DNA of 64,000 bases. Origin: Planctomycetota bacterium. GTDB taxonomy: Bacteria; Planctomycetota; GCA-002687715; DRQF01. Positions within the stretch are counted from its first letter, which is position 1; every line of letters starts with the position of its first letter. The notes under the pieces are model-generated. The model searched no databases and was not told the DNA's origin. It saw only the letters and a list, made by a program, of their open reading frames with translations. This document shows, piece after piece, positions 18,761 through 27,503 of the stretch. The stretch lies in NCBI GenBank assembly GCA_020639295.1, contig JACKGY010000007.1, positions 186,001 through 250,000 on the forward strand. The letters run 5' to 3'. The position numbers were made by a program, and so were the translations under genes.

Positions 18761-19269
18761 CAGGCCTGGAGGGTCTCGAAGTTGTCGCGCAGCTCCTGGA
18801 GCCGGGCCTTGTTGCGGATGCGGTCGGACTCCCTCATCTTGGCGACGAAGACCTTGCCGTCGAGGTGATCGATCTCGTGCTGCAGGACGCGGGCGAGGAG
18901 TTCCTCAGCCTTCATCTCGCACTCGGCGAAGCTCTCGTCCCGGTAGCGCACCACCACCCGTTCGTGGCGCAGGACCTCGCCCCAGATCCCCGGGAAGCTG
19001 AGGCAACCCTCCTCGCCCCACTCCTTCTTGCCCTCGAACTTGACGATCTCGGGGTTGATCAGGACCTGTTCGTCGCCCTCCTCGCCGGTCTCGCTGACCA
19101 GGATGATGCGCAGGGACAGCCCCACCTGCGGGGCGGCCAGGCCGATGCCCCGCTCGAGCTTCATGACGTGGCGCATGCCCTCGAGGATGGTGGCCAGGTC
19201 CTCGGGGACGGCCTCGAGGGTCGCCGCCGGCTTCAGAAGGACGGGGTCGGGATAGTAGACGATGCGCAT
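18760..19269 (-). CDS. def: Peptide deformylase
   Basis: 169 residues from the ATG at 19269 (MRIVYYPDPVLLKPA), the canonical start for the family; the longer open frame upstream is rejected. All three catalytic motifs are present: GIGLAAPQVG (about 43-52), EGCLSFPG (about 89-96) with the metal-binding Cys, and QHEIDHLDG (about 132-140) with the two metal His and the catalytic Glu. It removes the formyl group from nascent proteins. It is followed immediately by ribF. Confidence 0.96.
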   Translation of the reverse strand: MRIVYYPDPVLLKPAATLEAVPEDLATILEGMRHVMKLERGIGLAAPQVGLSLRIILVSETGEEGDEQVLINPEIVKFEGKKEWGEEGCLSFPGIWGEVLRHERVVVRYRDESFAECEMKAEELLARVLQHEIDHLDGKVFVAKMRESDRIRNKARLQELRDNFETLQA

Positions 19270-19507
19270 CGGCGAGCGGATCCGGCGATATCGGGGACCA
19301 GGGCTGCGGTGGACCGACGCGGTCCGGACCGGAACGGCATGATAGCAGACCCGGGCCTGGGACAAGGCCGCGGACCGACGCCGGAAGCCCTCGTTCATTG
19401 ACCAGGAAGCCGGCAACTGCTATCAAGGCGGCCCGCAACGCCGCCCCGGTCAGCCCCGAGGCGCAGCCCCAACAACCGTCCCGGGACGACGTGCAGCCGG
19501 AGGGCCG

Positions 19508-20878
19508 ATGAGCGCAGGGAAGTACCTCGATCGCGCCGAGCAGGAGCTCGCCAAGAAGCGCTACGACCAGGCCATCGCCCTGTTCGAGCAGGTGATCGCG
19601 GTCGAGCCCGACAACGGCCCGGCCCGCGCCGGCAAGCGCCGCGCGGAGATCGCCAAGTTCGCCAAGGACTACCCGTCGGGGCTCAGCCGTGGTCTCGGCA
19701 ACCTCATGCCCCGCCTGATGATGGGACTGGGTGGCCTGCTGCGGATGCACGGGATGGTGGCCAACCAGGCCGAGCGGGCCCTGAGCCGCGACCCCCGCAA
19801 CGTCAAGCTGAACCTGGCCCTCGGTCACGCCCTGCTGCGGGCCGGCCACAAGAACGGCGCCGAGGCGGCCTTCGCCGTGGTCACCGAGTTCGACCGCAAC
19901 GACGTCGAGTCCCTGAAGATCCTGGGCTCGCTCTACTACGAGGCCAAGAAGTACGACCAGTCCCTGGACTGCTACGAGCGGGTGCTGAAGATCTCGCCGC
20001 GCGACCAGGAAGCGGTCAAGATGCGCAAGAACCTGGCCGCCGAGGGCGCGATCAAGTCCGGCGGCTTCGAGAAGGCCAGTTCGGCCCGGGAGCTGACCCG
20101 GTCCCAGGACCAGCTCGACCAGCTGGAGAAGCGCCAGAAGCTGGTCCGCAGCCCCGCCGAGCTGGGCCAGGCCATCGCCGAGCTGGAAAAGGAGGTGGCC
20201 GGCGCGCCCCAGGACGCCGACCTCCAGGTCCGTCTGGGCGAGCTGCGCCAGCAGAATCGCGACCTGGACGGCGCCGCCCGCGCCTTCGAGGCGGCGATGC
20301 GCCTCAAGCCCGACGACTACGACATCGCCGGCCGTTTCGGTGACTGCCGCCTCCAGGCCCTCGACCAGAGGGTGCGTAGCCTGCGCGACGAGGTGGCCGC
20401 CGGCGAGGATGGCGCCCAGGACGATCTCCGCCGCATCCTCAAGGAGCGCCGGGGTTTCCGTATCGACGAGTTCCGCCGCCGCACCACCGTCCACCCCACC
20501 GACACCGGCCTCAGGATGAAGCTCGGCCAGTACCTGCTCGACGACAACCGGATCGACGACGCGATCGCCGAGTTCCAGCTCGTCGTCAAGGACCCCCGAC
20601 GCAAGCACCTGGCCATGGTTCAGATGGGTAAAGCCTTCCTGCGCAAGGGGATGGGCGATCTGGCCGTGAAGCAGCTCGGGGCCGCTCTCGAGGGCCTGGG
20701 GGGGATCAACGAGAAGAACTTGGACATCGTCCGCAGCCTGGCCGAGGCCCACGAGGAGCAGGGCGAGGACGCCCTGGCCCTCGACTGCTACACCCGGATC
20801 TACGAGATCGACATCTCCTATGAAGGGGTCGCCGATCGGATCGAAGTGCTTCGGGAGCGCTTGAAGAGCGGCTCCTGA
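19508..20878 (+). CDS. TPR-repeat protein
   Basis: 456 residues beginning MSAGKYLDRAEQELAKKRYD. At least five TPR-like helical pairs are visible, for example RYDQAIALFEQVIAVEPDNG (about 18-37), AGHKNGAEAAFAVVTEFDRN, KKYDQSLDCYERVLKISPRD and DLAVKQLGAALEGLGG. There is no signal peptide or transmembrane segment of note, so it is probably a cytoplasmic scaffold. A hydrophobic, Met-rich stretch near 65-85 (LMPRLMMGLGGLLRMHGMV) could pack against a membrane or partner. It lies 37 bases upstream of rpsT on the same strand and may be cotranscribed with it. The partner is unknown. Confidence 0.85.
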   Translation: MSAGKYLDRAEQELAKKRYDQAIALFEQVIAVEPDNGPARAGKRRAEIAKFAKDYPSGLSRGLGNLMPRLMMGLGGLLRMHGMVANQAERALSRDPRNVKLNLALGHALLRAGHKNGAEAAFAVVTEFDRNDVESLKILGSLYYEAKKYDQSLDCYERVLKISPRDQEAVKMRKNLAAEGAIKSGGFEKASSARELTRSQDQLDQLEKRQKLVRSPAELGQAIAELEKEVAGAPQDADLQVRLGELRQQNRDLDGAARAFEAAMRLKPDDYDIAGRFGDCRLQALDQRVRSLRDEVAAGEDGAQDDLRRILKERRGFRIDEFRRRTTVHPTDTGLRMKLGQYLLDDNRIDDAIAEFQLVVKDPRRKHLAMVQMGKAFLRKGMGDLAVKQLGAALEGLGGINEKNLDIVRSLAEAHEEQGEDALALDCYTRIYEIDISYEGVADRIEVLRERLKSGS

Positions 20879-20915
20879 CGAGACAAACTCAGCGCCGAAA
20901 GCGAGAGACCGAAGA

Positions 20916-21179
20916 ATGCCCAATTCGAAGCAAGCCGAAAAGCGCGTTCGCACCGACGAGCGCCGCCGTCTGCACAACAAGGCCATGCGTTCCTCGATGC
21001 GCACCGCGATCCGCCGGGTCGCCGAGGCCGTCGGCAACGGTGACAAGGATCGCGCCCACAAGGCCCTCGCGACCGCCATGAAGCGGATCGACAAGTGCGC
21101 CAAGCGGAACATCATCCACCGCAACAACGCGTCGCGGCGGAAGTCCCTGCTGGCCCGCCGGGTCGGTTCGCTCGGCTGA
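20916..21179 (+). CDS. rpsT: 30S ribosomal protein S20
   Basis: 87 residues, starting MPNSKQAEKRVRTDERRR, typical for S20: a small, very basic helical bundle with the conserved NKAMRSSMRTAIRR helix and the RNNASRRKSLLARRV C-terminus. It binds 16S rRNA early in 30S assembly. A strong terminator follows. Confidence 0.96.
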   Translation: MPNSKQAEKRVRTDERRRLHNKAMRSSMRTAIRRVAEAVGNGDKDRAHKALATAMKRIDKCAKRNIIHRNNASRRKSLLARRVGSLG

Positions 21180-21208
21180 TACCGAACGACGAGAAGAATG
21201 AAAACGGA

Positions 21209-21239
21209 AGAGCCCGTCGGTCCCTGACCGACGGGCTCT
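21209..21239. terminator. Bidirectional Rho-independent terminator
   Basis: A 13-bp perfect stem (AGAGCCCGTCGGT / ACCGACGGGCTCT, loop CCCTG) lies 30 bases after rpsT. It has T-rich flanks on both strands and also serves the convergent gene ending at 21331. Confidence 0.85.
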
Positions 21240-21330
21240 CTTTCGTGGCCTTCCTCTTACTGACCTGAACTCCTCCCCTCCCCGCTGACGCCCGCCTCGC
21301 GGCCGCGATTCCGGCGCGCGCACCGGTCGC

Positions 21331-22869
21331 TCAGCGACCGGTGCCGAAGACCCGGCCGTAGCGATAGTAAACCTCGAGGCAGAGCGTCATCAGGGCGGTC
21401 GAGTAGACCCGGCCACCCACCTGGCCCCAGGCCCCCACGGGGTCCCAGGAACCGCAGAAGTTGCCGTCGGCGCGCTGGGTTTCGAGGACCGCCGAGGTCA
21501 TCGCCGCGTTCCAGCGCCGCCAGTGTTCGCCGCCCACCTGGAACATGGCGAGGGTGCCGTAGTACCAGTAGTACATGTCGATCGAGCCGCGGGCGCGATC
21601 CCAGACCGGGAGCTTCTTCGACAGCAGCTCGGCGCCGAGCTTCACCATCCGGTTCTCCGCCGGATCCTGACCGCCGAAGATCCGGCTGAGCACCGCCACC
21701 GCGGTCAGCGACTCCGACTCGGAGCCCGGGAACTCGCCCTCCATGCCGGCCTCGCGGACCGGAACCTCGCCGGCGCGCAGGTATCCGGTGCGCCCCGACT
21801 CCTCGTCGGTCATCTCCTCGATGAAGTCCAGGGCCCAGGCCAGGCGCCGCTCGTCGAACTCGATGCCGGCCATCTTCGCCGACTTCAGGGCCATCACCAT
21901 CCAGCCGGTGACCGAGGTGTCGTTCTGACCGTCGGCCTCCTTGTAGCGCCAGGCCTTGTAGGGATTCTGGCATTGCTCGATGAAGGCGACGCCCTGACGG
22001 GCCGACTTCTCGAGGTAGGCGCTCCTGGTCATGCCCCAGGCCTCCACCATCGCCAGGGTGGCGATCGCGTGCGAGTAGGCGAAGTTCGACACGCTCCGGG
22101 AGCCGAAACAGCCCTCGGCGTCCTGCTGGCTCTTCAGCCAGCGCAGGCCCCGGGCCACGGTGTCCTTGAAGGGACCGGAACGCTGGGTCTCGCCGGCGCC
22201 GAGGAAGCAGAGCAGAGCGAGGCCGGAGACGCCGACGTCGTAGAGGGCGCCGCCCTTGCCGTCGCAGAGCGGGCCGAGCTTCGGGTTGCCGCGGGCCGGA
22301 AAGCCGTCGGCGTCCCAGGAGCCGTCGGCTTCCTGGTGCTGCGACAGCCAGGTCAGGGCCCGATCGACGGTGATGTTCAGCCGCTCCTCGCCGCCGCCCT
22401 TCCGGCGCTTGTGGCGACCGCCCCGGTCGCCGCCGAAGGGACCGCCGGCGCCGCCGAGGAGGCCGATGGCGTCGTTGTTAGAGCGGCTGTCCATCTGCTT
22501 GTCCGACACGAAGTCCTCCTGGCCCCGGTTCTCCTCCCAGTCCTGGTCGTCCTCGGTCTCGTCATGGTCGTCGGGGGTCGGATCGAGCTCGGGATCGACC
22601 CGCTCGGTCTCCTCGATCTCCGGCTCCTCGACCGGCGGGATCTCGGGTTCGATCAGCTCCTCCTCGGGGAGGCTGTTCTCCATCTCGACCTTCGCGACCT
22701 CGCTCCGCGCCTTCTCCGGGCGATCGCCGACGAACAGCAGGAGCGTGGCCAGGATGACGGCATGGACCGCGGCCGAGAGAAGCAACCAGGGTGCGCGGCG
22801 AAGCTGCTCGAGCAGGAGGTCGCCGAAGGACTCGTCGGTATGGAACGGTGGCTGATAATGATGGGTCAT
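21331..22869 (-). CDS. Membrane-anchored squalene-cyclase-repeat protein (paralogue 1)
   Basis: 512 residues from the ATG at 22869, preceded by a strong Shine-Dalgarno (GGAGGAGG). After a short cytoplasmic segment ending LLLEQLRRAPW there is one TonB-like transmembrane helix (LLLSAAVHAVILATLLLFVG, about 24-43). An acidic Pro/Glu/Asp-rich stalk follows to about 130. The invariant-looking DSRSNNDAIGL comes next, then a Gly/Arg-rich loop. The rest is prenyltransferase/squalene-oxidase alpha-alpha repeats with QQxxDGSWxxxG-type motifs (HQEADGSWDADG, QQDAEGCFG, ADGNFCGSWD). It is probably anchored in the inner membrane with the toroid outside. A lipid or peptide substrate has not been shown, and no DxDD cyclase acid motif is visible. 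Confidence 0.88.
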   Translation of the reverse strand: MTHHYQPPFHTDESFGDLLLEQLRRAPWLLLSAAVHAVILATLLLFVGDRPEKARSEVAKVEMENSLPEEELIEPEIPPVEEPEIEETERVDPELDPTPDDHDETEDDQDWEENRGQEDFVSDKQMDSRSNNDAIGLLGGAGGPFGGDRGGRHKRRKGGGEERLNITVDRALTWLSQHQEADGSWDADGFPARGNPKLGPLCDGKGGALYDVGVSGLALLCFLGAGETQRSGPFKDTVARGLRWLKSQQDAEGCFGSRSVSNFAYSHAIATLAMVEAWGMTRSAYLEKSARQGVAFIEQCQNPYKAWRYKEADGQNDTSVTGWMVMALKSAKMAGIEFDERRLAWALDFIEEMTDEESGRTGYLRAGEVPVREAGMEGEFPGSESESLTAVAVLSRIFGGQDPAENRMVKLGAELLSKKLPVWDRARGSIDMYYWYYGTLAMFQVGGEHWRRWNAAMTSAVLETQRADGNFCGSWDPVGAWGQVGGRVYSTALMTLCLEVYYRYGRVFGTGR

Positions 22870-22930
22870 CGCCCTCCTCCTCCGCGCTCGGCATCGATTC
22901 GACACCGCCGCGTTCGTGATCAAGGGATTC

Positions 22931-22950
22931 GCTCACGCGCCCGCGTGAGC
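22931..22950. other. Perfect inverted repeat upstream of squalene-cyclase-repeat gene
   Basis: GCTCACGCG and CGCGTGAGC, separated by two bases, lie about 60 bases upstream of the start at 22869. This position suits an operator as well as a hairpin. No T-run follows on either strand. Confidence 0.4.
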
Positions 22951-23028
22951 CCTGGGCGAGCCCTGGCCGGCCTGGCTCGATGATGGAAACGGCGCCAGCC
23001 GATGAAGGTTCAGGCCAATCGGAATGCC

Positions 23029-23055
23029 CCTCGCGCCCCTTGGGCGGGCGCGAGG
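23029..23055 (-). terminator. Hairpin after FG-GAP gene
   Basis: A 10-bp perfect stem (CCTCGCGCCC / GGGCGCGAGG, 7-base loop) lies 32 bases past the stop of the minus-strand gene ending at 23088. The T-tract is weak. Confidence 0.5.
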
Positions 23056-23087
23056 AGGCGAGGGTCAAGCGGACGTGCCGCTTCGGC

Positions 23088-24752
23088 TCAGAAGGTGGCG
23101 AGGAGCCGGACGGCGGTGGAGGACGAGACGATGGGGCTGGTCTCGAAGAACTGGATGTGCACCTGCTGGCCGGCGAGATAGGGATTCTGCCGGGTGATGC
23201 CGGCCGCCGTCAGACCGCCGAGACCGTCGAAGGCGATCGGATCGAAGAGCAGGACGTTGTTCGGGTCGCCGTCGACCAGGATCGGCAGGTAGCCGAAGAG
23301 CAGGTAATCGGTCGACTCGCGGCTGGCCGCCACCAGGCCGAGTCCGCCGGGCGTCGCGCCGGTCAGGCGCAGCGTGCCGGTGAGGGCCTGTGGATCGTTC
23401 CCGTCGGGGATCCAGTCGAGATCGAGCAGGTGTGGCGCCCCGGTCTGCGTGTGGTACTCGAGAGCCGGGAGGCTGGGCATCAGCCAGGCGCGCAGGCTGC
23501 CGGCGTTCATGCCGGCGTCGTCGTCGCGCGGCGCGCCGACCAGCAGGTCGTCGAAACCGTCGCCGTCGAGGTCTCCGGCGCCGCTGACCTCGTAGCCGAA
23601 GAGATCGTCGGCCGAGTCGCCGTCGAAGCTGGCGAGCACCGAGCCGTCGCGGCCCGAGAACACCCGCGCCATGCCCGAATCGATGCCGTTCGGGTCGTCG
23701 AAGCGCGCGCCCACGATGAGGTCGGCGTAGCCGTCACCGTCGAGATCGCCGGCGCCGTCCACGGCCGCGCCGAAGTAGTCCTCGGCGCCATCGCCCCGGA
23801 AGGTCCAGATGATCGAACCGTCGAGGCCGGAGAAGACCCGGGCCATGCCGGCGTTGTTGCCGTTGGTGTCGTCGAGGCGGGCGCCGACGATGAGGTCGGG
23901 GACGCCATCGCCGTCGACGTCGCCGGCGGCGCCGACGCTGAAGCCGAACTGGTCGTTCGGCGCGTCACCGACCAGGTGGTGCAGGATGCTGCCATCGGCT
24001 CCGGAGTAGACGGTGACGCTACCCGAATCGAGGCCGTTGTCGTCGTCGCGGTAGGCGCCGACGGCGAAATCGTCATGACCGTCCTGGTCGACGTCGCCGA
24101 TGCCCCGGACTGAGATGCCGAACTGGTCGTCGATGCTGGCGCCGGCGATGTCGTGCAGGAGCGAGCCATCCGCGCCGGAGAAGACGTAGACGCCACCGGA
24201 CTGGAAGCCGTTGTCGTCGTCGAGGAAGGCACCGACGATGAGGTCGGCGTGCCCGTCGGCATCGACGTCGCCGGCACCGGCGACGCAGTAGCCGAAGTGA
24301 TCACCGGGATCATTGCCGTTGAAGTGGTAGAGGAGCGCGCCGTCCAGACCGGAGTAGACGCTGGCGCTGCCCGAGGTGAGGCCGTTGTCGTCGTCGCGGT
24401 AGGCGCCGACGATGACGTCGGGAAAGCCGTCGGCGTTGACGTCGCCGGCGCCGGCGACGTAGCAGCCGAAGGCGTCGTCGACACCGGCGCCGTGCCAGGC
24501 GTGGATCAGGGAGCCATCGGCGCCGGAATGCAGCCGGGCGCTACCCTGGATCACCCCGCCGACCACGTCGAGGGGCTCGCCGACGATGAAGTCCGAGATG
24601 CCGTCACCGTTCACGTCACCGACCGCATCGACCGTCCAGCCGAGACCGGCGCCGGCGCTGTCGCCGTAGAGCGTGTAGGCGATGCTGGCCTGGGCCTGGA
24701 GGCCGACGGCCGCGACCGTGAGGACGAGGGCGCTGAGGAGGCTACGCTGCAT
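23088..24752 (-). CDS. Secreted FG-GAP / integrin-alpha beta-propeller protein
   Basis: 554 residues from the ATG at 24752, preceded by CGGAGATCC. A signal peptide (RSLLSALVLTVAAVGLQAQ) leads into at least six repeats of about 55-60 residues with the pattern VAGAGDVNADGFPDVIVGAY and SGADGSLLH. Each repeat carries a calcium-type DxDxDG loop (for example DVDADGHADLIVG), as in integrin alpha FG-GAP propellers. After the propeller, about 130 residues with TGTLRLTGATPGGLGL and DPNNVLLFDP form a C-terminal domain common in secreted planctomycete proteins. It is exported and probably calcium-binding. Adhesion or matrix function is inferred only from the family. Confidence 0.9.
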   Translation of the reverse strand: MQRSLLSALVLTVAAVGLQAQASIAYTLYGDSAGAGLGWTVDAVGDVNGDGISDFIVGEPLDVVGGVIQGSARLHSGADGSLIHAWHGAGVDDAFGCYVAGAGDVNADGFPDVIVGAYRDDDNGLTSGSASVYSGLDGALLYHFNGNDPGDHFGYCVAGAGDVDADGHADLIVGAFLDDDNGFQSGGVYVFSGADGSLLHDIAGASIDDQFGISVRGIGDVDQDGHDDFAVGAYRDDDNGLDSGSVTVYSGADGSILHHLVGDAPNDQFGFSVGAAGDVDGDGVPDLIVGARLDDTNGNNAGMARVFSGLDGSIIWTFRGDGAEDYFGAAVDGAGDLDGDGYADLIVGARFDDPNGIDSGMARVFSGRDGSVLASFDGDSADDLFGYEVSGAGDLDGDGFDDLLVGAPRDDDAGMNAGSLRAWLMPSLPALEYHTQTGAPHLLDLDWIPDGNDPQALTGTLRLTGATPGGLGLVAASRESTDYLLFGYLPILVDGDPNNVLLFDPIAFDGLGGLTAAGITRQNPYLAGQQVHIQFFETSPIVSSSTAVRLLATF

Positions 24753-24826
24753 GTGGATCTCCGGCATTGGCCCGGATCGTAGCAGTCTCCCCCGGCGTCC
24801 CGGAAAGAGAATGTTGATGCAGAAGG

Positions 24827-24852
24827 ACGGGTCGGCCACGAGGCCGACCCGT
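24827..24852 (-). terminator. Hairpin after DUF1579 gene
   Basis: An 11-bp perfect stem (ACGGGTCGGCC / GGCCGACCCGT, loop ACGA) lies 32 bases past the stop at 24885, with a short pyrimidine tract on the minus strand. Confidence 0.55.
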
Positions 24853-24884
24853 CCCGGGTGTTCATGCGGCCGGTCGGTCGGGTC

Positions 24885-25484
24885 TCAGCGAGAGCCCTTC
24901 TCCTCGGCCTTCTCCCCGGCCGGAGCCGGCTTGCGACGCATCTCGAGGGTCATGCTCTTGAAGGCCTCGTCGCCCTCTCCGACGAAGAACTCGGACTTGT
25001 AGTCGTCGTCGCCGTAGCGGCTGACGATCCGGTGCTTGGCCGGCTCCTGGGTCTGCGGATGGGGGGCCATGAAGTGCATGGTGAGGGTGCGGGTCTTCTC
25101 ATCGAAGTCGCCCTCCATGACGGTGATGTAGTCCGACATCGAGTCGATCCAGGTGCCCACGTACTTCTTCTTCTTCGGGTCGTAGCCGGTGACCGCGCTG
25201 CCCTCGAAGGGCGTCCCCGCGAAGTCGCAACGGAAGCGGCTGATGAGCCAGAAGCCGCCGATCGCCTCGACGGTCTCGTGCGCCTCGGACTTCATCGGCT
25301 CGGGCCCCATGCCGAACATGGTCATGGTCCCCTCCCAGTCGCCGACGCCCTTCATCAGATGCTGGTGCTCCTTCGTGGGCTGGGGGCCCATCTCCTGCCG
25401 GGAGAAGTAGGAACGACCGGCGGCCATGGCGACGAGGGCTACGGCGGTGACGGCGACGAGGCTGAGCAGACGGTTCTTGATCAT
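24885..25484 (-). CDS. DUF1579-family exported protein
   Basis: 199 residues from the ATG at 25484, giving an N-terminal hydrophobic signal or anchor (LLSLVAVTAVALVAMAAG). The family pattern is clear: HQHLMKGVGDWEGTMTM near 36-52, GGFWLISRFRCDFAGTPFEG near 77-96, then TGYDPKKKKYVGTWIDSMSD. These are beta-barrel, lipocalin-like proteins of unknown function. The C-terminus is Lys/Glu-rich and probably disordered. It stands between two secreted-protein genes on the same strand. Confidence 0.85.
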   Translation of the reverse strand: MIKNRLLSLVAVTAVALVAMAAGRSYFSRQEMGPQPTKEHQHLMKGVGDWEGTMTMFGMGPEPMKSEAHETVEAIGGFWLISRFRCDFAGTPFEGSAVTGYDPKKKKYVGTWIDSMSDYITVMEGDFDEKTRTLTMHFMAPHPQTQEPAKHRIVSRYGDDDYKSEFFVGEGDEAFKSMTLEMRRKPAPAGEKAEEKGSR

Positions 25485-25654
25485 CGGAGGGCTCCTTGGG
25501 ACGACGATTCGTGGGGCGCTGGCGGCCAATGTGACCGGCCCCGATCCTGACCCGGAGACCGGCGAGACACCAGCCCTCGGGACCACGAGGCAAAGGTTAC
25601 CGGGGCCCTTTCCATCGTCCAGCCCGATCCTTCGCCGGGAGGCCGCGAAACGAA

Positions 25655-25688
25655 GGAAGCCTCCCTCGCCGGAGCGAGGGAGGCTTCC
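25655..25688 (-). terminator. Rho-independent terminator of squalene-cyclase-repeat gene 2
   Basis: A 15-bp perfect stem (GGAAGCCTCCCTCGC / GCGAGGGAGGCTTCC, loop CGGA) lies 22 bases past the stop at 25711. It is followed on the minus strand by TTCGTTTCG. Confidence 0.75.
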
Positions 25689-25710
25689 CTTGGGACCTGA
25701 TCCTGCGAGA

Positions 25711-27246
25711 CTACTTGCCGGTGCCGAAGACTCGGCCGTAGCGGTAGTAGACCTCGAGGCAGAGGGTCATCAGCGCGGTCGAGTAGACGCGGCCACCGGA
25801 CTCGCCCCAGGCACCCTTGGGATCCCAGGAGCCGGAGAAGTTGCCGTCCGAACGCTGGCGCTCGATGATCGCCTCGTTCATGGCCTCGTTCCACTTCTTC
25901 CAGGGCTCGCCGCCCACCTGGAACATGGCCAGCGTGCCGTAGTACCAGTAGTACATGTCGATCGAGCCCTTGGCCTGATCCCAGACCGGCAGCTTCTTCG
26001 ACAGCAGGTCGGCGCCCAGCTTGATCATGGAGTTCTCGGCGGGGTCCTGACCGCAGAAGACGCGGCAGAGCATGCCCACCGCGGTGAGCGACTCCGACTC
26101 CTCGGCGGGGAACTCCTCCTTCTTGCCGGTCTCGCGCACCGGCGGCTCACCCGTGCGGATGTAGCCGGTACGGCCCGACTCCTGGTCGGTCATCTCCTCG
26201 ATCCAGTCGAGAGCCCAGCTGAACCGGGTCGGGTCGACCTCGATGCCCGCGCTCTTGCCGGACTTGAGGGCCATGACCATCCAGCCCGACACCGAGGTGT
26301 CGTTCTGGCCGTCGGCCTCCTTGTAGCGCCAGGCCTTGTAGGGGTTCTGGCACTGCTGGACGTAGGCGACGCCCTTCTCGGCGTAGCTCTTGAACAGCGG
26401 GCTCTGGGTCAGACCGTAGGCCTCCGCCATGGCGAGGGCGCCGATGGCGTGGTTGTAGGTGAAGTTGCTGACCGACTTCTGACCGAAGCAGCCCTCGGCG
26501 TCCTGGCTGTCGCGCAGCCACTTGAGGCCCTGGGCCACGGTCTTCTTGTAGGTGCCGTTCTTGTGGGTCTCGCCGGCGCCGAGGAAGCAGAGCAGCGCGA
26601 GGCCGGAGACACCGACGTCGTAAAGGGCGTTGCCCTTGCCGTCGCACAGGGGGCCGAGGTTCGGGTCGCCGTTCTGCATGAAGCCGTCGGCGTCCCAGGA
26701 ACCATCCGTGCTCTGGTGCTTGGCGAGCCACTCGAGGCCCTTGTCGACCGCCTTCTGGGCGCGAGCGCCGCGGCCACGACGGGCGTGCTTGCGGCCGCCA
26801 CGACGACCGCCGTAGCTACCACCGGCACCACCACCGAGACCGATGGCGTCGTTGTTCGACCGGGAGTCCATCGGCTTGTCGGAGATGAAGTCCTCCTCGC
26901 CCTTGGTCTCCTCGTAGTCCTCGTTGGTGTCGTCCTCGTCGTGGTCGTCCGTCTCCTCGTCGACCTCGACCGGATCCTCGACCAGCTCCTCCGGCTCGGG
27001 CTCCTCCTCCGGCGGCGGCTCCTCGATGATCTCCTCTTCCACCGGCGGGGTGTCGTCCATCTCCATCTTGGCCTGCTCCTCGACCTTCTTGTCCGGCTTG
27101 CCGCCGGTGAAGGCCAGGATCAGGATGCCGATGAGCACGTGCACAGCGGCGGAGATCAGCAGCCAAGGCGTCCGACGGAGCTGCTCAACGAGGATGTCGT
27201 TGAAGCTCTCTCCCTCGAACTGCTGGCGATACATCTCGTATGACAT
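25711..27246 (-). CDS. Membrane-anchored squalene-cyclase-repeat protein (paralogue 2)
   Basis: 511 residues, collinear with the gene at 21331-22869 over its whole length: a short cytoplasmic lead (FNDILVEQLRRTPW), one transmembrane helix (LLISAAVHVLIGILILAF, about 32-49), an acidic Pro/Glu stalk, the same PMDSRSNNDAIGLGGGAGG block (near 130), an Arg/Gly loop, and squalene-cyclase-type repeats (HQSTDGSWDADG, ADGQNDTSVSGWMVMALKSG). The membrane-proximal and toroid regions are strongly conserved between the two, whereas the stalk diverges. They probably arose by duplication. Both appear to be single-pass anchored extracytoplasmic proteins; no cyclase DxDD motif is seen. Confidence 0.88.
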   Translation of the reverse strand: MSYEMYRQQFEGESFNDILVEQLRRTPWLLISAAVHVLIGILILAFTGGKPDKKVEEQAKMEMDDTPPVEEEIIEEPPPEEEPEPEELVEDPVEVDEETDDHDEDDTNEDYEETKGEEDFISDKPMDSRSNNDAIGLGGGAGGSYGGRRGGRKHARRGRGARAQKAVDKGLEWLAKHQSTDGSWDADGFMQNGDPNLGPLCDGKGNALYDVGVSGLALLCFLGAGETHKNGTYKKTVAQGLKWLRDSQDAEGCFGQKSVSNFTYNHAIGALAMAEAYGLTQSPLFKSYAEKGVAYVQQCQNPYKAWRYKEADGQNDTSVSGWMVMALKSGKSAGIEVDPTRFSWALDWIEEMTDQESGRTGYIRTGEPPVRETGKKEEFPAEESESLTAVGMLCRVFCGQDPAENSMIKLGADLLSKKLPVWDQAKGSIDMYYWYYGTLAMFQVGGEPWKKWNEAMNEAIIERQRSDGNFSGSWDPKGAWGESGGRVYSTALMTLCLEVYYRYGRVFGTGK

Positions 27247-27503
27247 CGACCAACTCCTGTACCGGGCGCCCGCCCCGGGCGCCCCAACCCCCTTGCCGGG
27301 GGCGAACTTGCCGTCGTCGATCCCGATCGGGCCGGGCTTCAGCCGGCGCCACCGAATCGATGCGTGGAGAACCGAACGGTCCGAGGGCCGTCAGGGTTCA
27401 CACAATTCCTTTGGTTTTCCCGCTTTCCAGTCGCAACCCCCGGCCGGACCGGGGGCGTTGCCGAGAGCGCCGAGGATAGGGATTTCCGGCGACCTTGTAA
27501 AGG

